The position numbers and the translations under genes were made by a program. Shown here piece by piece: positions 23,484 through 35,112 of a stretch of 64,000 bases of DNA. The stretch is from Rhytidiadelphus loreus (lineage: Eukaryota; Streptophyta; Bryopsida; Hypnales; Hylocomiaceae), in contig OX344764.1 in assembly GCA_947034895.1 (NCBI GenBank), forward strand, positions 38,380,935 through 38,444,934, read 5' to 3'. How positions within the stretch are numbered: position 1 is the stretch's first letter; each line of letters opens with the position of its first letter. The notes under the pieces are model-generated. The model was not told where the DNA came from and ran no database searches. It was given only the letters and a program-made list of their open reading frames with translations.

Positions 23484-25198
23484 ATGATTGCTCCAAAGCA
23501 TGCACTAGTGTTAGTGGTTGCGTTCCGCTTGTCTACTAAAGGAACTAAAGTTTATGCTTTAGAAGTATCAAAATTACCTAAAGAAAAGAGGGAGGAGCAA
23601 ATTCCACCAAAGTATCAGGATTTGCATGAAGCGTTTAGTGAAGAAGCATCTAACAAACTCCCAAACCATGGAATAGCGGATATGAAAATCGAATTTAAAG
23701 AAGGACAAGAGCCCCGTAATATGGGGTTGCGACCAATGTCCCTGGTGGAATTGGAAGAGCTTAGGAGATATCTCGAGGAAAATTTGGAAAAGGGATGGAT
23801 TAGACGATCCAAGTCCCCAATATTAGCCCCGATTGTGTTCGCCCAAAAGAAGGATGGATCCATCCACGTTTGTATTGATTATCAAAATTTGAATCAAGTC
23901 ATAGTAAGAAACCGATATCCATTACCTTTAATTCCTGAACTTATTGATCGACTTGTAGGTGCAAATTTTTTTACAAAGTTGGATGTAAGGCAAGCTTACC
24001 ATCGGGTGCAAATGGCCCCAGGGCATGAATTTAAAACGGCTTTTAAAACTCGTTATGGACTATTTGAATATTTAGTCATGCTGTTTGGATTAACAAACGC
24101 CCCGGCTCTATTTCAAGCTCTCATGCAACACATTTTTAACGATCTTTTGGACATTTTCATAGTGATTTATTTAGATGACATCCTAATTTTTTCAAAAAAA
24201 TTAGATGAACATCAATTATTGGTGTGAGAAGTTCTTCAAAGGTTACAACAAAATAGTCTTTATATTAAGGCATCAAAGTGTGAATTTCATTGAAGCTTTG
24301 TGGAATTTTTAGGCATAATGGTCTCCAAGAAGGAATTATCAATGTGTCAAGATAAAGTGCAAGCTATTCGTGATTGGCCTGTTCCAAAGACAATTAAAGA
24401 AGTCCAGGCTTTCCTAGGATTTGCGAATTTTTATAGGCGGTTTATTTCCGATTATTCAAAAATAGTGCTTTCGCTTACGGCATTAATCCAAAAGAATCAA
24501 CAATTTGAGTGGTCACATCAAACCCAAGAGTCTTTTGAAGAGCTCCAATCACGGTTCTTTAAAGTACCTGTACTAATTCACCCCAACTTCGAGCGACCTT
24601 TTGTGATTGAAACAGATGCCTCGAATACCGTAATGGGGGGGGGATTCTCTCTCAACACAAAGAAGATGGACATTTACACCAATGTGCTTACTGGAGTTCA
24701 AAAATGTTGATGGCGGAGAAAAATTATGACATTTACGACAAGGAGTTATTGGCTATTGTCTTAGCTTTTCAAAACTGGAGGGTATACCTCTCGGTATACC
24801 TTGAAGGGTCACCGCATCAAGTGAGGGTAATCTCGGATCATAAAAATGTAGAGCATTTTCTAACAACAAAGCAACTTAATTGCTGGCAAGCTCGATGGTC
24901 TGCGATACTCTTGGCATTTGATTTTATTATTCAATATCGGCCAGGTTCACTAAATGGGAGGGCAGATATGCTTTCAAGGCGGACAAAAATGAATGTAGAT
25001 CCAAAGGTGACCTCAAGTCCTTTACTTCGATTAGTAGTACTACAATCATTGGAGCCAGTTTGGAATGACGCACAAATTTTGGAATGCATCAAGTTGATTA
25101 ATTTGGAAGATCCAACATTGAAGCCACTTTTGGCATATTTTATGAATGGGCCAGAAAAAGCTCATGCACACATTCGTCAAAGATTTAAAAAATATTAG
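23484..25198 (+). pseudogene. pol: Ty3 reverse transcriptase and RNase H remnant
   Basis: Reverse transcriptase motifs run in order: GWIRRSKSPILAPIVFAQKK, CIDYQNLNQVIVRN, FFTKLDVRQAYHRV, FGLTNAPALFQALM and the catalytic IYLDDILIFS. Stops at 24225-24227 and about 24291 interrupt the thumb. The RNase H part (24300-25198) keeps FVIETDAS, YDKELLAIV, VISDHKNVEHFL and GRADMLSRR, with a frameshift near 24640-24700 next to a run of G residues. Ends at TAG 25196-25198. Confidence 0.92.
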
Positions 25199-25231
25199 TT
25201 TACGAATGGGATCCTTTATTTCCGAGATAAG

Positions 25232-27420
25232 ATGTTTGTTCTTGACAATGAAGAACGACGTCAACAAATATTACGAGCTCGTCATGACGCCCCAAGTGCT
25301 GGCCATCCAGGGCAAGCAAAAATTCTAGATCCCATTACAAGGAATTTTTACTGGCCAACATTAAGACATTATGTCCACTATTATGTGGATGGATGTGACT
25401 TGTGCCAGAGGTCCAAGTCTATACGACATAGTCGATATGGATTGTTACAGCCTATTCTAGCAACTGACTTGCCTTGGAAATGGGTAACAATAGACTTTAT
25501 CGTAAAATTACCTAATTGCGGAGGTTTCAATTCAATTATGGTTGTTGTCGACAAGAATACCAAGTTAGCTCACTTTATTCCCACAAAGGAGACAACTGAT
25601 TCAAATGGGGCAACAACTTTGTATCTTTATAACGTATGGAAACTCCATGGAACACCCGATGAGATAATATTGGACCGTGGTTTGGTTTTTGTTTCTAAAT
25701 TCATGAGGTGCTTATATGAGCTTCTTTGTATTAAACCCTCGCCAACAACTGCATTCCACCCGCAATCGGATGGGCAAACGGAAAGAGTCAATCAGGTCCT
25801 TGAGCAAATTCTACAAATGTTTATTTCAAGACAACAAAATGATTGGTCAGAGTTACTTCCCTTAGCTGAATTTGCTTATAACAATGCCCTTCATTTTGCA
25901 ACGGGGTTCTCTCCGTTCTATGCTACCTATGGGTATCATCTGGGGTTATCATTTATTACACCCATGACTTCAACAGTGCCCGTAGCAGAAGATAGAATTC
26001 GCCATTTGCAAGAGGTACATGAAGAAATTAAGACAATGATTAAAATCACTGGGGAGTAAGCTAAAAGAAGCTACGATTGTGGTGTTCAATTGCAACCAAG
26101 TTTCCAAGTGGGTGACAAAGTCATGCTCTGCCATGACTACATAACTACCATGGCACCCTCAAAAAAGCTTGCATCCAAATTTTTGGGGCCATTTTCAATC
26201 ACATCTAAAATTTCAGACTTGGTGTATCAACTGAAACTTCCATAGACGCTTAGGATTCATGATGTATTTCATGTGTTTCTTTTCGAGAGATACCGGCATG
26301 ATACCATTCCAGGGCGACGATAGAGACATTCGCCACCAATTGTAATCCCAGAAGGAGATATTGAATGGGAGGTTCATGACATTCTGGACTCTTGATTTAG
26401 CCCTTAAAGGACCGTCACTATACTTTCACCAAAAACGCTTTAAAACTGTCATTTCTAGTACAAGTACCAAAATTTTGAAAAAAAAACTTTTTTTGACATA
26501 TCTAACCGTAGGATTTTGTATTATATAGTATCAAAAACATGTGGTAAAAATTTCAGACATTTCCACCATGTGGATTGCAAGATATAAGCATTCAAATTAA
26601 CTAAAATCATTTTTTTGACCCTGTGAAAAGCAGGGCAGCTGCACTTCACAAGCTCACATTTTAATGAAAAAATGACCTAAATGGTGGTGCTTCTTTGGAT
26701 TTGTTTTCCTAGACAAGTTGTCCACATGCTTGAAAATTTTCAGATCATTTAGAATTGTACAACATATGGGAAAAAAATAGTAAGTAGGTAGTAGTAGAGA
26801 ATGATTAAAAATACTAAATTATTTACAATTTAAATATGGAATTAAAAATTTCCAATCCCAATGGTTGAAATGTTGTAATAATGTATCTACATCCTAAAAT
26901 TTTATTTTTGTCCAAAAATATTGAAAATTGGGTAAGATAAAGGATTTCAAAGTTTATTTTAGAGTAGGAAATCCAAAACTGCCCCGAAACAAAAAAATCC
27001 TCATAACTTTTGACTCATTGATCAAAATGGAATGATTCAAAGCTTTTTATGTATATAAAACTCTAGAAAATCAATTCCAAATTTTTGTTTTTAAAAAAAG
27101 TGATTTTTTATGATCTGCCTGAACTGCCTGGTTGGGAAAAAAAGTAACATATTAGGCTATAACTTTTTACTCGTATTTCCAAATGTCATGAAATTTGGTG
27201 CATATGAAAGATCTTCCTCGCCCCCACATTATATTAAAATTTCAGCTCCAAATATGAAAATCTCCACTCGTAGGTACCTGCCCAAAATTTTTATACGGCC
27301 AAAAAACATAGTCCGGTCCTTTAGGGGTTAGTAAATGTTGGAAAAAACTATATTACTTGGTTTCATTGGAAGGCTATAGTCCAAAGCAGAATTCATGGGA
27401 GCCTGCAGCAAATTTGCGAA
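25232..27420 (+). pseudogene. Ty3 integrase and chromodomain remnant, split by a MITE
   Basis: The integrase zinc region (H and H in the first 25 residues, then CDLCQRSK), the core aspartates (VTIDFIVKLP, LDRGLVF) and the glutamate (QTERVNQVLE) are readable up to a stop at 26057-26059. The C-terminal domain follows (FQVGDKVML, LGPFSI). A chromodomain begins at about 26330 (SPPIVIPEGDIEWEVHDIL), is cut at 26396, and continues after the MITE at about 27335 (YLVSLEGY, SWEPAANLRNA). The chromodomain defines the element as a chromovirus. Confidence 0.9.
26401..27327 (+). mobile_element. piggyBac-type MITE inserted in the Ty3 chromodomain, 927 bp
   Basis: Flanked on both sides by TTAG (26397-26400 and 27328-27331), a variant of the TTAA target of piggyBac elements. 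Ends are CCCTTAAAGGACCG and, inverted, CCCCTAAAGGACCG. The interior matches the elements at 35113-36030 (opposite orientation) and 57236-58157. No open reading frame of note. The split chromodomain reads through on either side, so the insertion postdates the retrotransposon. Confidence 0.85.
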
Positions 27421-27572
27421 ATGCGCCGAGAAATGCGCCTAGGGTAGTCAAGGTATTTTACCAGTGATATCTCCAAGCGCTGGGCCCGACTCAACTTCAT
27501 TCACTATCGGTTCTTCAATGCATACCTTCAACAACAGGGAGCATCAACATTGGAACATTACAAGGGGGATAT

Positions 27573-27935
27573 TATTACAACCAAGTAGTAACATCTGGAC
27601 TTTATGGATGGTATGATGATGGTTACTTGGAAGGAGTAGTTATGACTCATTCTACTATAAAGCCTAGTGGGGGAGGTGTTGTCCCCCACGCCACATTCTG
27701 TTAATTTAGAGAACTGCTTTCAATATTGATTTTCATTAAGATTCTCGAGTGGAATGAGGTTGCTTGCAGATTGAGTTGTGAGTGTGTTACGATAACCATT
27801 ACTTAATGATAGTAGTTGCAGGGAAAAGTTGTTGACAATGGGAAGAGGGAGTTGGACGAATTGTGAAGGTTGAGATGCATCAAATTAGGAAAGGAGCGTC
27901 AACAAGAGCCTGACTTTTAGGAGCGAATCCAAACA
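27573..27935 (+). repeat. 3' LTR of the Ty3 element
   Basis: Starts TATTACAACC where the 5' LTR has TGTTACGACC; two G-to-A changes removed the canonical TG start and a CpG. Ends GCGAATCCAAACA next to the ATGGA duplication. Confidence 0.92.
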
Positions 27936-30190
27936 ATGGAGTACATAGGCTTTGTTTCGTGATGTTTTCACCGATGCTGCAAAAGTTATGGATTTTTGAG
28001 TTATTTTTTAATTTAAAAATTAGAAAATTACATATACTCTTATTTTGACTCCAGCATTTGCACAAGATACACTAGTCTCTTTGGTGCCACTCTGTCACAC
28101 ACAAAACCATAACAATTTTGTAAGAAAGATGTAGATTTGCTAGCAAAAATAGCTAGGAAATATTTAAGTGTTTCTAAGTGTTTGTTAACTTATAACCTAG
28201 GAATATTGATAAAATGTACCTCACTTGTAGATTTTGTAAAGGACATTGGCTATATAAGCTACATTTGAAGTTCTTTCTAATTCAAGGTGCAAAACTTAAA
28301 GTCATGAGAAGAAGGCAAAATAGCTTGAATTGGATGGTGGTACTTCTAAATGCGGTGTGATGGTGTTTAAAGTATTGAAGTACCAATACAAAAAGACCTT
28401 TGAAGATCTTAATAAATTCTATTTTTTTATTGGAAAAATGTGTCAAATAAGTTAGTAAGTTGCAAAAAGAAATTGGTGCAAAATGCAAAATAAGTATTCA
28501 TTGAGGATTTTGAAATAATTGCAATAAAGAAAATCAAATTCTTAAAAAGTAAATTGTCTAAAAAGTCATCTAGTCTATTCACCAAGTGAATTTAAGTACC
28601 TTCAAATCCTCAATTGGATTGAGTCATTGAGGGAACTTGAATTCACTTTGCAATAGGCTAGAGGTGTTTCAAGTGCACTAGGGATTGAACCCATGCTTCT
28701 ACAATGACATAATTAGTCATGAATCAAGAGACCACTAGTGCACTACAATGCACCCGTTAAGAGGAGAAAGGTATTTATAGAATAGAAACTATTGCAAGCC
28801 CATACCTAACAACATAGAACAATCTTATAGCGTGTGAGAGATGCAAGGGGTACTTGGGACATAAGAAATGTGTATCTTTAAATTACTAAAAATTTGGAAG
28901 GTCAAGCCCTTTGGGACCTTAAATTGTGGTCAAATCACACCTTAGAATTCACTTTTGAACACTTTGAGCTAAAATTAAAGATTTTATATAACTCTTGGAA
29001 AAAAACTCCATGTAACTACCACATCATCAAAAAAAACTTAGAAATGTATTTTTTGAAAGGTTTTTCTATCTTCTATGGCTTCTCTCTATTTTCTACTCCA
29101 CTTGCTTTTCAACGTCAAGCAAGTGAAAGGGTGAATTAACCTTCTTTTATAATTCTTTTAGTTATAGGTGAAAGATATCGCCAAGGTCAAATTATACTGA
29201 AGAGTTTGCAAGAAACCACATGAAAATTCCAACAAATGATTCAATCATTATTTAGTTTTATATTATATCAAACATCATTAATTAGATCCAAACAAACCAC
29301 ATGTTATTGTATTGAATCCAAACATGGCTAGGAATTCTTTAGGTATTTTTATATTTTTGTTAACATATAACCTCTAAATACTTATGAAAGGTAGATACTT
29401 GTAGATTATTTATAGGACATTGTCTATATAAACTACATTCTTAGTTCCTTTCTATTTCAAGATGCAAGACTCAAAAGCATGAAAATAAGGCAACAAAGCT
29501 TTAATTGAGTGATAAACAATGTTACTCTAAATGGGTGTGATAGTGTTTAATGTACCAATGTAGAGGAGACCTTTCGAAGAAAAATTAAAATCTATTTTAA
29601 AATTGAAAGTACGTGTCAAATAAATAAATTAGTTGTGAAGAAAAGGCCAAATAGGTACTCTTTAGGAATTTTGAAAACAATTATAATAAAACAATCATAT
29701 TTATAAATTTTTTGGCTAAAAGATCATCCGACCTATTCCAAAGGGCATTTAAGAATCCTCAAATCCACAATTGGATCAAGGAAACTTGAATGCACCTTGG
29801 AATAGGTCGGAGATGTTTCAAGCACATCGGGTGGTATCGAACCTTCGTCTCCAACTGTTGACATAGTTCGTCATGAACTAGGAGCCCCCCTATGCGCTTC
29901 AATGCACTAGTTAGGATTAGAAAGGTATTTATAGAATAAAAATTGTCACCATTCCAAGCCCAAGCTAGCAATCGGTGCTCACCACATAGAACAAGCCCTT
30001 AGCCGTGAGGGATGCGAGGGGTACTTGTGACGTAGGATATGTGTATCTTTAAGTTACTAAAAACTTAGAAGGCCTAGCCCAATGGAACCTTAAATGATGA
30101 AATGACAATTTAAAATTCACTTCTAAACACTTTGAACAAAAATCAAAGATTTTATATAATTCTTCAAATCTCCAAGTAAGTTCTACCAAA
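27936..30190 (+). repeat. End of 245-bp array followed by two R1 units
   Basis: 27936-28080 completes the 245-bp unit broken by the Ty3 element. Two R1 units follow, about 28080-29160 and 29330-30190, with GGATTGAACC (about 28683) and TATCGAACC (about 29836) sites. No gene. The stretch 30190-30500 holds a further partial repeat also present at 16.74-17.05 and 49.45-49.79 kb. Confidence 0.75.
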
Positions 30191-31086
30191 GGATTTCTTT
30201 TAGGCAATTAAATGCCCAATTTCCTCAAACAAAAGTGGGCAACTTCAAGCCTAGAAGGAAGGAAAAAGGGGGGATAAATATGTTAGTTAATAAATGCTAA
30301 ACTCATAGTAATTGCCTTGCATTCTACTGCTACAATGTTTCCAAAACCTCATTTCATCCATCAAGCAAAGCCATTACATACAAAAATCACATACTCAAAA
30401 TTGGCCTCCTTCAATTCAAATCTCTATAATAAAGGAGCCACGAAACTTAAATAGTTGATGTTGATATTTTTTAGAGCACTTTGATAGTATGCAAAAATGT
30501 GTTTGGTCATCCACAGCTCATCATCATGATGAGAATTTCATGGATTTCTGAAACCCTAATTCATGGCTATCGAGACTCTCATCACTCGACGACGGCATGA
30601 AGTTCATTCGAGAGATTCGGAATGACATGATAAGGGCGTCTGCATAGCGTAAAAATCATAAGCAAGAATGTGTGCGCAAGCTCTCAAAAGGCCGCGTTAC
30701 TGATCCAGATTGCAAGCTCTCAACAAAGCGAAAATCATTCAAGGAACCCAGATTGAAGAGTGCTTGTTATCTATACAACTCTCCTCAACCGCCACATCTG
30801 GTTGCACCTTCCATAAGATAAGGGCATCATTCTTCACGAGGCTAAGAATCAGTACAAACCCAAAGGATGTCACTGTGCAAAATACTCTCGAGTTCGAATG
30901 CTCCAGCGACGTACTCGTTTTGCTATGTTCTCTCAGATATTTTCCTTCAGACCGGGCACTTCAACTTTAAGAGCCCATGAACATCTTCAAACATTTCTAG
31001 TTCAAAAGTACAGAACTGTAGATCATGAAAGACTCTGTAGCTGTGAAAGTCGCACGCGACTAGGCGTGGGACGCTAAGCCCTTCAC

Positions 31087-31106
31087 TTAACCCCTAAAGG
31101 ACGAGC
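31087..31106 (+). repeat. Solo end of a piggyBac-type MITE
   Basis: TTAACCCCTAAAGGACGAG has the target and terminal sequence of the family at 26.4, 35.1 and 57.2 kb, but no matching right end was found downstream. Probably a truncated copy. Confidence 0.5.
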
Positions 31107-31944
31107 CTATGACACATGTTCAAAAGCCTCATTGCCTGGCATTCAATTTGTGACCAATTTTGAACTATAAATGTTTGAAATTTTTTATATTTATTTTTCA
31201 GAGATAAAGTTACATGTCTTCTTCACCTCACAAAAAATTTAGATTTTTTTAAGATAAATTGATTTTTATGAGAATTTTTGAAGAGAAAGTGAAGAAAAAA
31301 TCACATCAAATAGAAATTTATTTCAAAAAATCTGAAAATTTTACATGGGTGTACTTGTAGTTACGAACATTATGGTGTAAACTTCAGTACCGTTTCCTTC
31401 TATGATTAGAATATAAAAAACATCAAAGTTACATCCAAAGTTCAAATTCTAATCAAATATTCAATATTGCGAATTTTTCTAAAATTCCAATTGGAGTAGA
31501 AACCAGAATAGATTAACTTCATTTTGTTAGTTGGGCTCAATTCCAAAAAACATCATTTTCAAGGAGAAATTCCAGATTTTGAAAAAGGAGCAAAATACAC
31601 TAAAATAGCAAATTTTACCTTTTCTTACTTCTCATTCATGTGAAGACAAACACTATCATGGTTGCAAACTCAAGTGAATACTATTCCCAATCCTCCATGC
31701 AAGGTCCACAAACAAAAAGTGAATGAAAAAGCACTTTCAATTTCTCTCCAATTCAGTTTTTGTTCATCCAAGCCCCACAAAATGGCCTCCTCGTCATTCC
31801 TCGTCGTCCTCCTCAAACAAAATCCACAGGCAAGGAAGACACATTAGGGGTAGTCACACCTTCTTCACTTTTACCGGAGTTGAAGAATGGAGAACATGTA
31901 CGTGGCGGTTTGGGATTCGGTTGAATTTGTCCTTTCAAGAGAGA

Positions 31945-32036
31945 ATATACTTAAGTACATATATCTTCTGCACTCCCACTCTTCACCTCCGGAGGTGAAG
32001 AGTGGGAGTGCGGAAGATATACGTACTTAAGTATAT
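31945..32036. repeat. Near-perfect palindrome, 46-bp arms, no loop
   Basis: The centre is between 31990 and 31991 (CACCTCC|GGAGGTG). The arms differ at only two positions over 46 bp. The right arm is cut at its outer end by the TATA-flanked MITE; removing that MITE extends the pairing by a few bases. Confidence 0.92.
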
Positions 32037-32037
32037 A

Positions 32038-32281
32038 TGGTCAATTTCGTTAAAATGGCGGTATTCTGCATGCCATTTTAATGGAATATTTTCTACAAAT
32101 GGAGAATAAGTGTGCCACGATAGGGTCATACATGTGCCAATTTTATGCCTAGCACATTCAAATCACTCCTAGTTCACGCATTTCCACTCCGCTCGGACAA
32201 TATTTCCATTGTTTTCGTTCATTTAGTGGTTTCATTTTGTGCCATTTTAATGGAATACCACCATTTTAACAAAATTGACCA
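32038..32281. mobile_element. MITE with TATA target duplication, 244 bp
   Basis: Inverted ends TGGTCAATTTCGTTAAAATG and TGGTCAATTTTGTTAAAATG, about 33 bp in total, flanked by TATA at 32034-32037 and 32282-32285. Inserted in the outer arm of the palindrome. Confidence 0.8.
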
Positions 32282-32754
32282 TATATTCCTTTATGCTCTC
32301 CTTTTTCCTTTTTGAACCAACACTTTTTCCTTTGTCACTCTAGTTTCACTTCATTGTTTTTTTCACCGCATGGCGTTGCGGACCTTCATCCTTTTTTATA
32401 CCGCATTGCTTCACTCTTTGCTGTCTTGTGGTCCGTTTTTTTCATCTCCCTGCGCTGCAGAGCTCCTCCTTCTTGTATTCTGGTAGGGGATGTTTATAAT
32501 TTATTTTTGTTGGTGATGCTTTGAGTTAATTTTTTGTTTAGGGAGCTCTAAGTTCATTTTTGTTGGTGATGCTCCAAACGCCACAATATGAAGCCCTTGG
32601 AATCCTTTCATTCCTTTGTGCAAATTTTTTTTTATACCTACATGCACCCTCTCACACTCCACTTTTTGGAAGTTATTGAATTTCAAAGTTTGAATTCATT
32701 AAATAATTTAAAAATTTTTGACTACTGAATTTTTGAAAATGAATCATCTGGCCC

Positions 32755-33072
32755 TAACGTAGGAGGTCCTAAAATGGAGCGGGTTCTAAAACCGATCAGG
32801 CTCTAGAGGTACATTTTGCACTTTCCAATGTACAAGTGGTGTGCATTTGAGGAGGTGGTCGGTTTTAGAGCCCACAAAAATGCACTTTTCTGCAACTTCA
32901 GAAATTCATAACTAATTCTACAAAGCTTCAAAAAATATGAAACAACTTGGATTAGATGCCAATTTCTCTTGCCTTTCAAGGAAAATTTACTGAAAAATAT
33001 TTTAAGAAGTTCTACCTCCCCCAAAGTCAGCTTCAGCTCTTAGATGAGCAATTTATGGACCTCCTACCTTAA
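32755..33072. mobile_element. MITE of the TAAGGTAGGAGG family, 318 bp
   Basis: Ends TAACGTAGGAGGTCC and, inverted, TAAGGTAGGAGGTCC. The interior shares TATGAAACAACT(C/T)(A/G)GATTAGATG with the copy at 55042-55252. A third member lies at 59565-59978 and a partial end at about 44564-44578. Confidence 0.7.
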
Positions 33073-33639
33073 TTTCTAAATTTTCCATACATCATGCTGT
33101 GGCCATTAACGAAAGCATCCCTAGTCTTGAGTTGGTGAATTTATAATAGAGCTAGTACAACTTTTAATCTGGTCAGCAATGCCAACCCAGAATCTCCAGT
33201 TCATGAGCTTCGTGACCCAAGGCAATTACCTCCACTCTTTACTTCTATGTAAATGGATTCTCCATTTTTTCATTCTTCACTCTAAACACATCTTTTAGGG
33301 GTGTCACTCGTTCTTCACCCACCATGGCTTCCCATTGGCTCCTCCAAACCTTCCCCAACTTCTCATTCTCCATTCTTCAAGTGCCAAGTGAAGAAGGTGT
33401 GACTACCCCTATTGAAGTGCCCAGCCTCAAATCCCGGGTAACAGAACACAGGAAACCATTCGGACTCAAACTGGGAACTGGTTTGACTAAAAGTTTCCTT
33501 ATTTTTAATCGAAAGACTCTGTCGCTCAATACAGAATAGTCGATAATCTTGGGACAAATGAGGATGAAGAGCATTCAATACAAAAGCTGTCCAAATGCAC
33601 TACTATTACAAAACTTCACAACCGGAGCTCATCATTTCA

Positions 33640-33865
33640 GGCCAAGGAGAACTGACCCCCTCGCTCGACCCTGCGGGCAAACCCTGGAATTATTTATTTT
33701 CTGCACATTAATTTTTTTGTAAATTTTGAATTCATTTTTGCGATCGGAGACCCCGAATTAGCGAGGTAAGGTCTAGAGTATACTCTAGAATGGTCCAAAA
33801 TAGGGGGCATTTTTTTTACTTGCACCCCTGGTAAGGCCGAGCGAGGGGGTCAATCCACAGTGATC
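33640..33865 (+). mobile_element. 226-bp MITE, copy 1, in the SDR pseudogene
   Basis: Ends GGCCAAGGAGAACTGACCCC and inverted GATCACTGTGGATTGACCCC. Flanked by a direct duplication of at least 9 bp, ATCATTTCA (33631-33639 and 33866-33874), which is single in the intact SDR exon 4. The 9-11-bp duplication resembles Mutator-like elements. Confidence 0.85.
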
Positions 33866-33907
33866 ATCATTTCACAAGCCAGAACACTCATGTACCCGTT
33901 TACGGAA

Positions 33908-34132
33908 GCCAGGGAGAACTGACCCCCTCGCTTGACCCTGCGGACAAACATTGGAACTATTTATTTTTTGCACATGAATTTTCTTGCAAATTTTGAATTC
34001 ATTTTTGCAATCACAGACCCCAAATTAACTAGGTGAGGTCAAGAGTATACCCTAGAACAGCCCAAAATTGGGGGCATTTTTTTTACTTGCACCCCTGGTA
34101 AGGCCGAGTGAGGGGGTCAATCCACCCCAATC
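33908..34132 (+). mobile_element. 225-bp MITE, copy 2
   Basis: Starts GCCAGGGAGAACTGACCCCC and shares the body of copy 1 (TGCACATGAATTTTCTTGCA, GGTAAGGCCGAG). No target duplication; about 180 bp of the SDR copy are missing at this site, so insertion went with a deletion. Confidence 0.8.
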
Positions 34133-34790
34133 GAAATCAACACACGCACATCAACAGCTAGTGAAGGTAGAATTCAAATGCAACAGTTTTTTAATGTCCT
34201 CACAACCTAACAAATGGAGTACTTTCATAGTTGAATGTGAACATTGGATAGTTTTTTGGGTACATTGTATGACAAAGTGTCAATTTCCAAGAAAAAGTCA
34301 CATTATTTCCAAACAGGCTACACGTGGCATGATGCCATTTGTTATGAAGATCTTCTAGTGGGCACACACAAGTCATTTCTCTATTGAAAAATAGATTAAA
34401 GCATGCCTACTAAGGATGAAGATATAGTCGAAATGAATTTTGAACTGAAACACCTCGCGAGCAAAGAGAGAAAGAGACAGCCACTTTAGGGTACACTGGA
34501 AAACTTCTACATTCCCAAATTCCCAAACAAGTACACATGAAATTGATTATTAGGAAAAAAAAATTCAGAATCTCCATTCCAAAAAACCAATGCTAGAAAC
34601 TGCAATGCTATGAATATGGCACTACACTCCAAGCTTGAAAACTACAACATGAAATTGTTGGCCAATTCATGGTCCCATGGGTGGCACAATTTTGAAATCA
34701 TGTTCAAAACCACAGTGAATTAATTTACAAGTATAAGCTTTGCAAAGCAATTACAAACAAGAAATCACCAAGCACAAAGATCAAATCAAC

Positions 34791-35015
34791 GATCAGGGTG
34801 GATTGACCCCCTCACTCGGCCTTACCACGGGTGCAAGTAAAAAAAATGCCCCCTATTTTGGGCCATTCTAGGGTATACTCTTGACCTCACCTAGCTAATT
34901 TGGGGTCTCTGATCTCAAAAATGAATTCAAAATTTGCAAAAAAATTCATGTGCAGAAAATAAATAATTCCAGGATTTGCCCGCAGGGCCAAGCGAAGGGG
35001 TCAGTTCTCCCTGGC
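34791..35015 (-). mobile_element. 225-bp MITE, copy 3, opposite orientation
   Basis: Inverted relative to copies 1 and 2, starting GATCAGGGTGGATTGACCCC. Flanked by CAAATCAAC at 34782-34790 and 35016-35024, a 9-bp duplication (8 bp if one more end base belongs to the element). Confidence 0.85.
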
Positions 35016-35112
35016 CAAATCAACTAGCATTCAACCAGCATTGAACTGTAAAACCCTCTCTACCATCCAAATTTTCAAGAACAAGATTTGTGAACCAATT
35101 TCAAACAATTAA

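Larger units (their letters stand above)
20719..27935 (+). mobile_element. Degenerate Ty3/gypsy chromovirus, 7217 bp with a nested MITE
   Basis: Both LTRs (20719-21080 and 27573-27935) are present and the element is flanked by a 5-bp duplication ATGGA (20714-20718 and 27936-27940). The order gag, protease, reverse transcriptase, RNase H, integrase, chromodomain is that of Ty3/gypsy chromoviruses. A primer-binding-like TGGCATCG lies at 21085, 5 bp after the LTR, possibly a decayed TGGTATC initiator-tRNA-Met site. A purine tract AAGGGGGA precedes the 3' LTR. Coding regions are broken by several stops and frameshifts, so it is inactive. Excluding the MITE at 26401-27327 it is about 6.3 kb. It sits inside a 245-bp repeat unit. 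Confidence 0.95.
31846..33410. mobile_element. Element with 40-bp terminal inverted repeats, 1565 bp, unclassified
   Basis: The left end (31846-31895) starts AGGGGTAGTCACACCTTCTT; the right end (33366-33410) is its inverted copy, 24 bases exact, a small gap, then another 15 exact. Possible 3-bp ATT duplication on both sides. It contains the palindrome at 31945-32036 and the MITEs at 32038-32281 and 32755-33072. The coding content is nil. Confidence 0.7.
30503..34510 (-). pseudogene. Broken duplicate of the SDR gene 3' region, with nested insertions
   Basis: 30503-31038 matches 49788-50300, the DNA downstream of the SDR gene. 33511-33614 matches 50290-50400. 33615-33639 and 33866-33907 match exon 4 of the SDR gene (about 50837-50895), for example CCGGAGCTCATCATTTCA. 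34133-34230 and parts to 34510 match SDR intron 3. About 440 bp of exon 4 and flank are deleted between 33614 and 33616, and 180 bp are replaced at 33907/34133. The copy contains intron sequence, so it arose by DNA duplication, not retroposition. Insertions at 31039-33510, 33640-33865 and 33908-34132 disrupt it. It cannot encode a product. Confidence 0.8.

Noticed and set aside
31945..32036. microRNA precursor
   Set aside because: There is no loop and the arms are nearly perfect; it fits a palindromic element better than a MIR gene, and no expression evidence is available.
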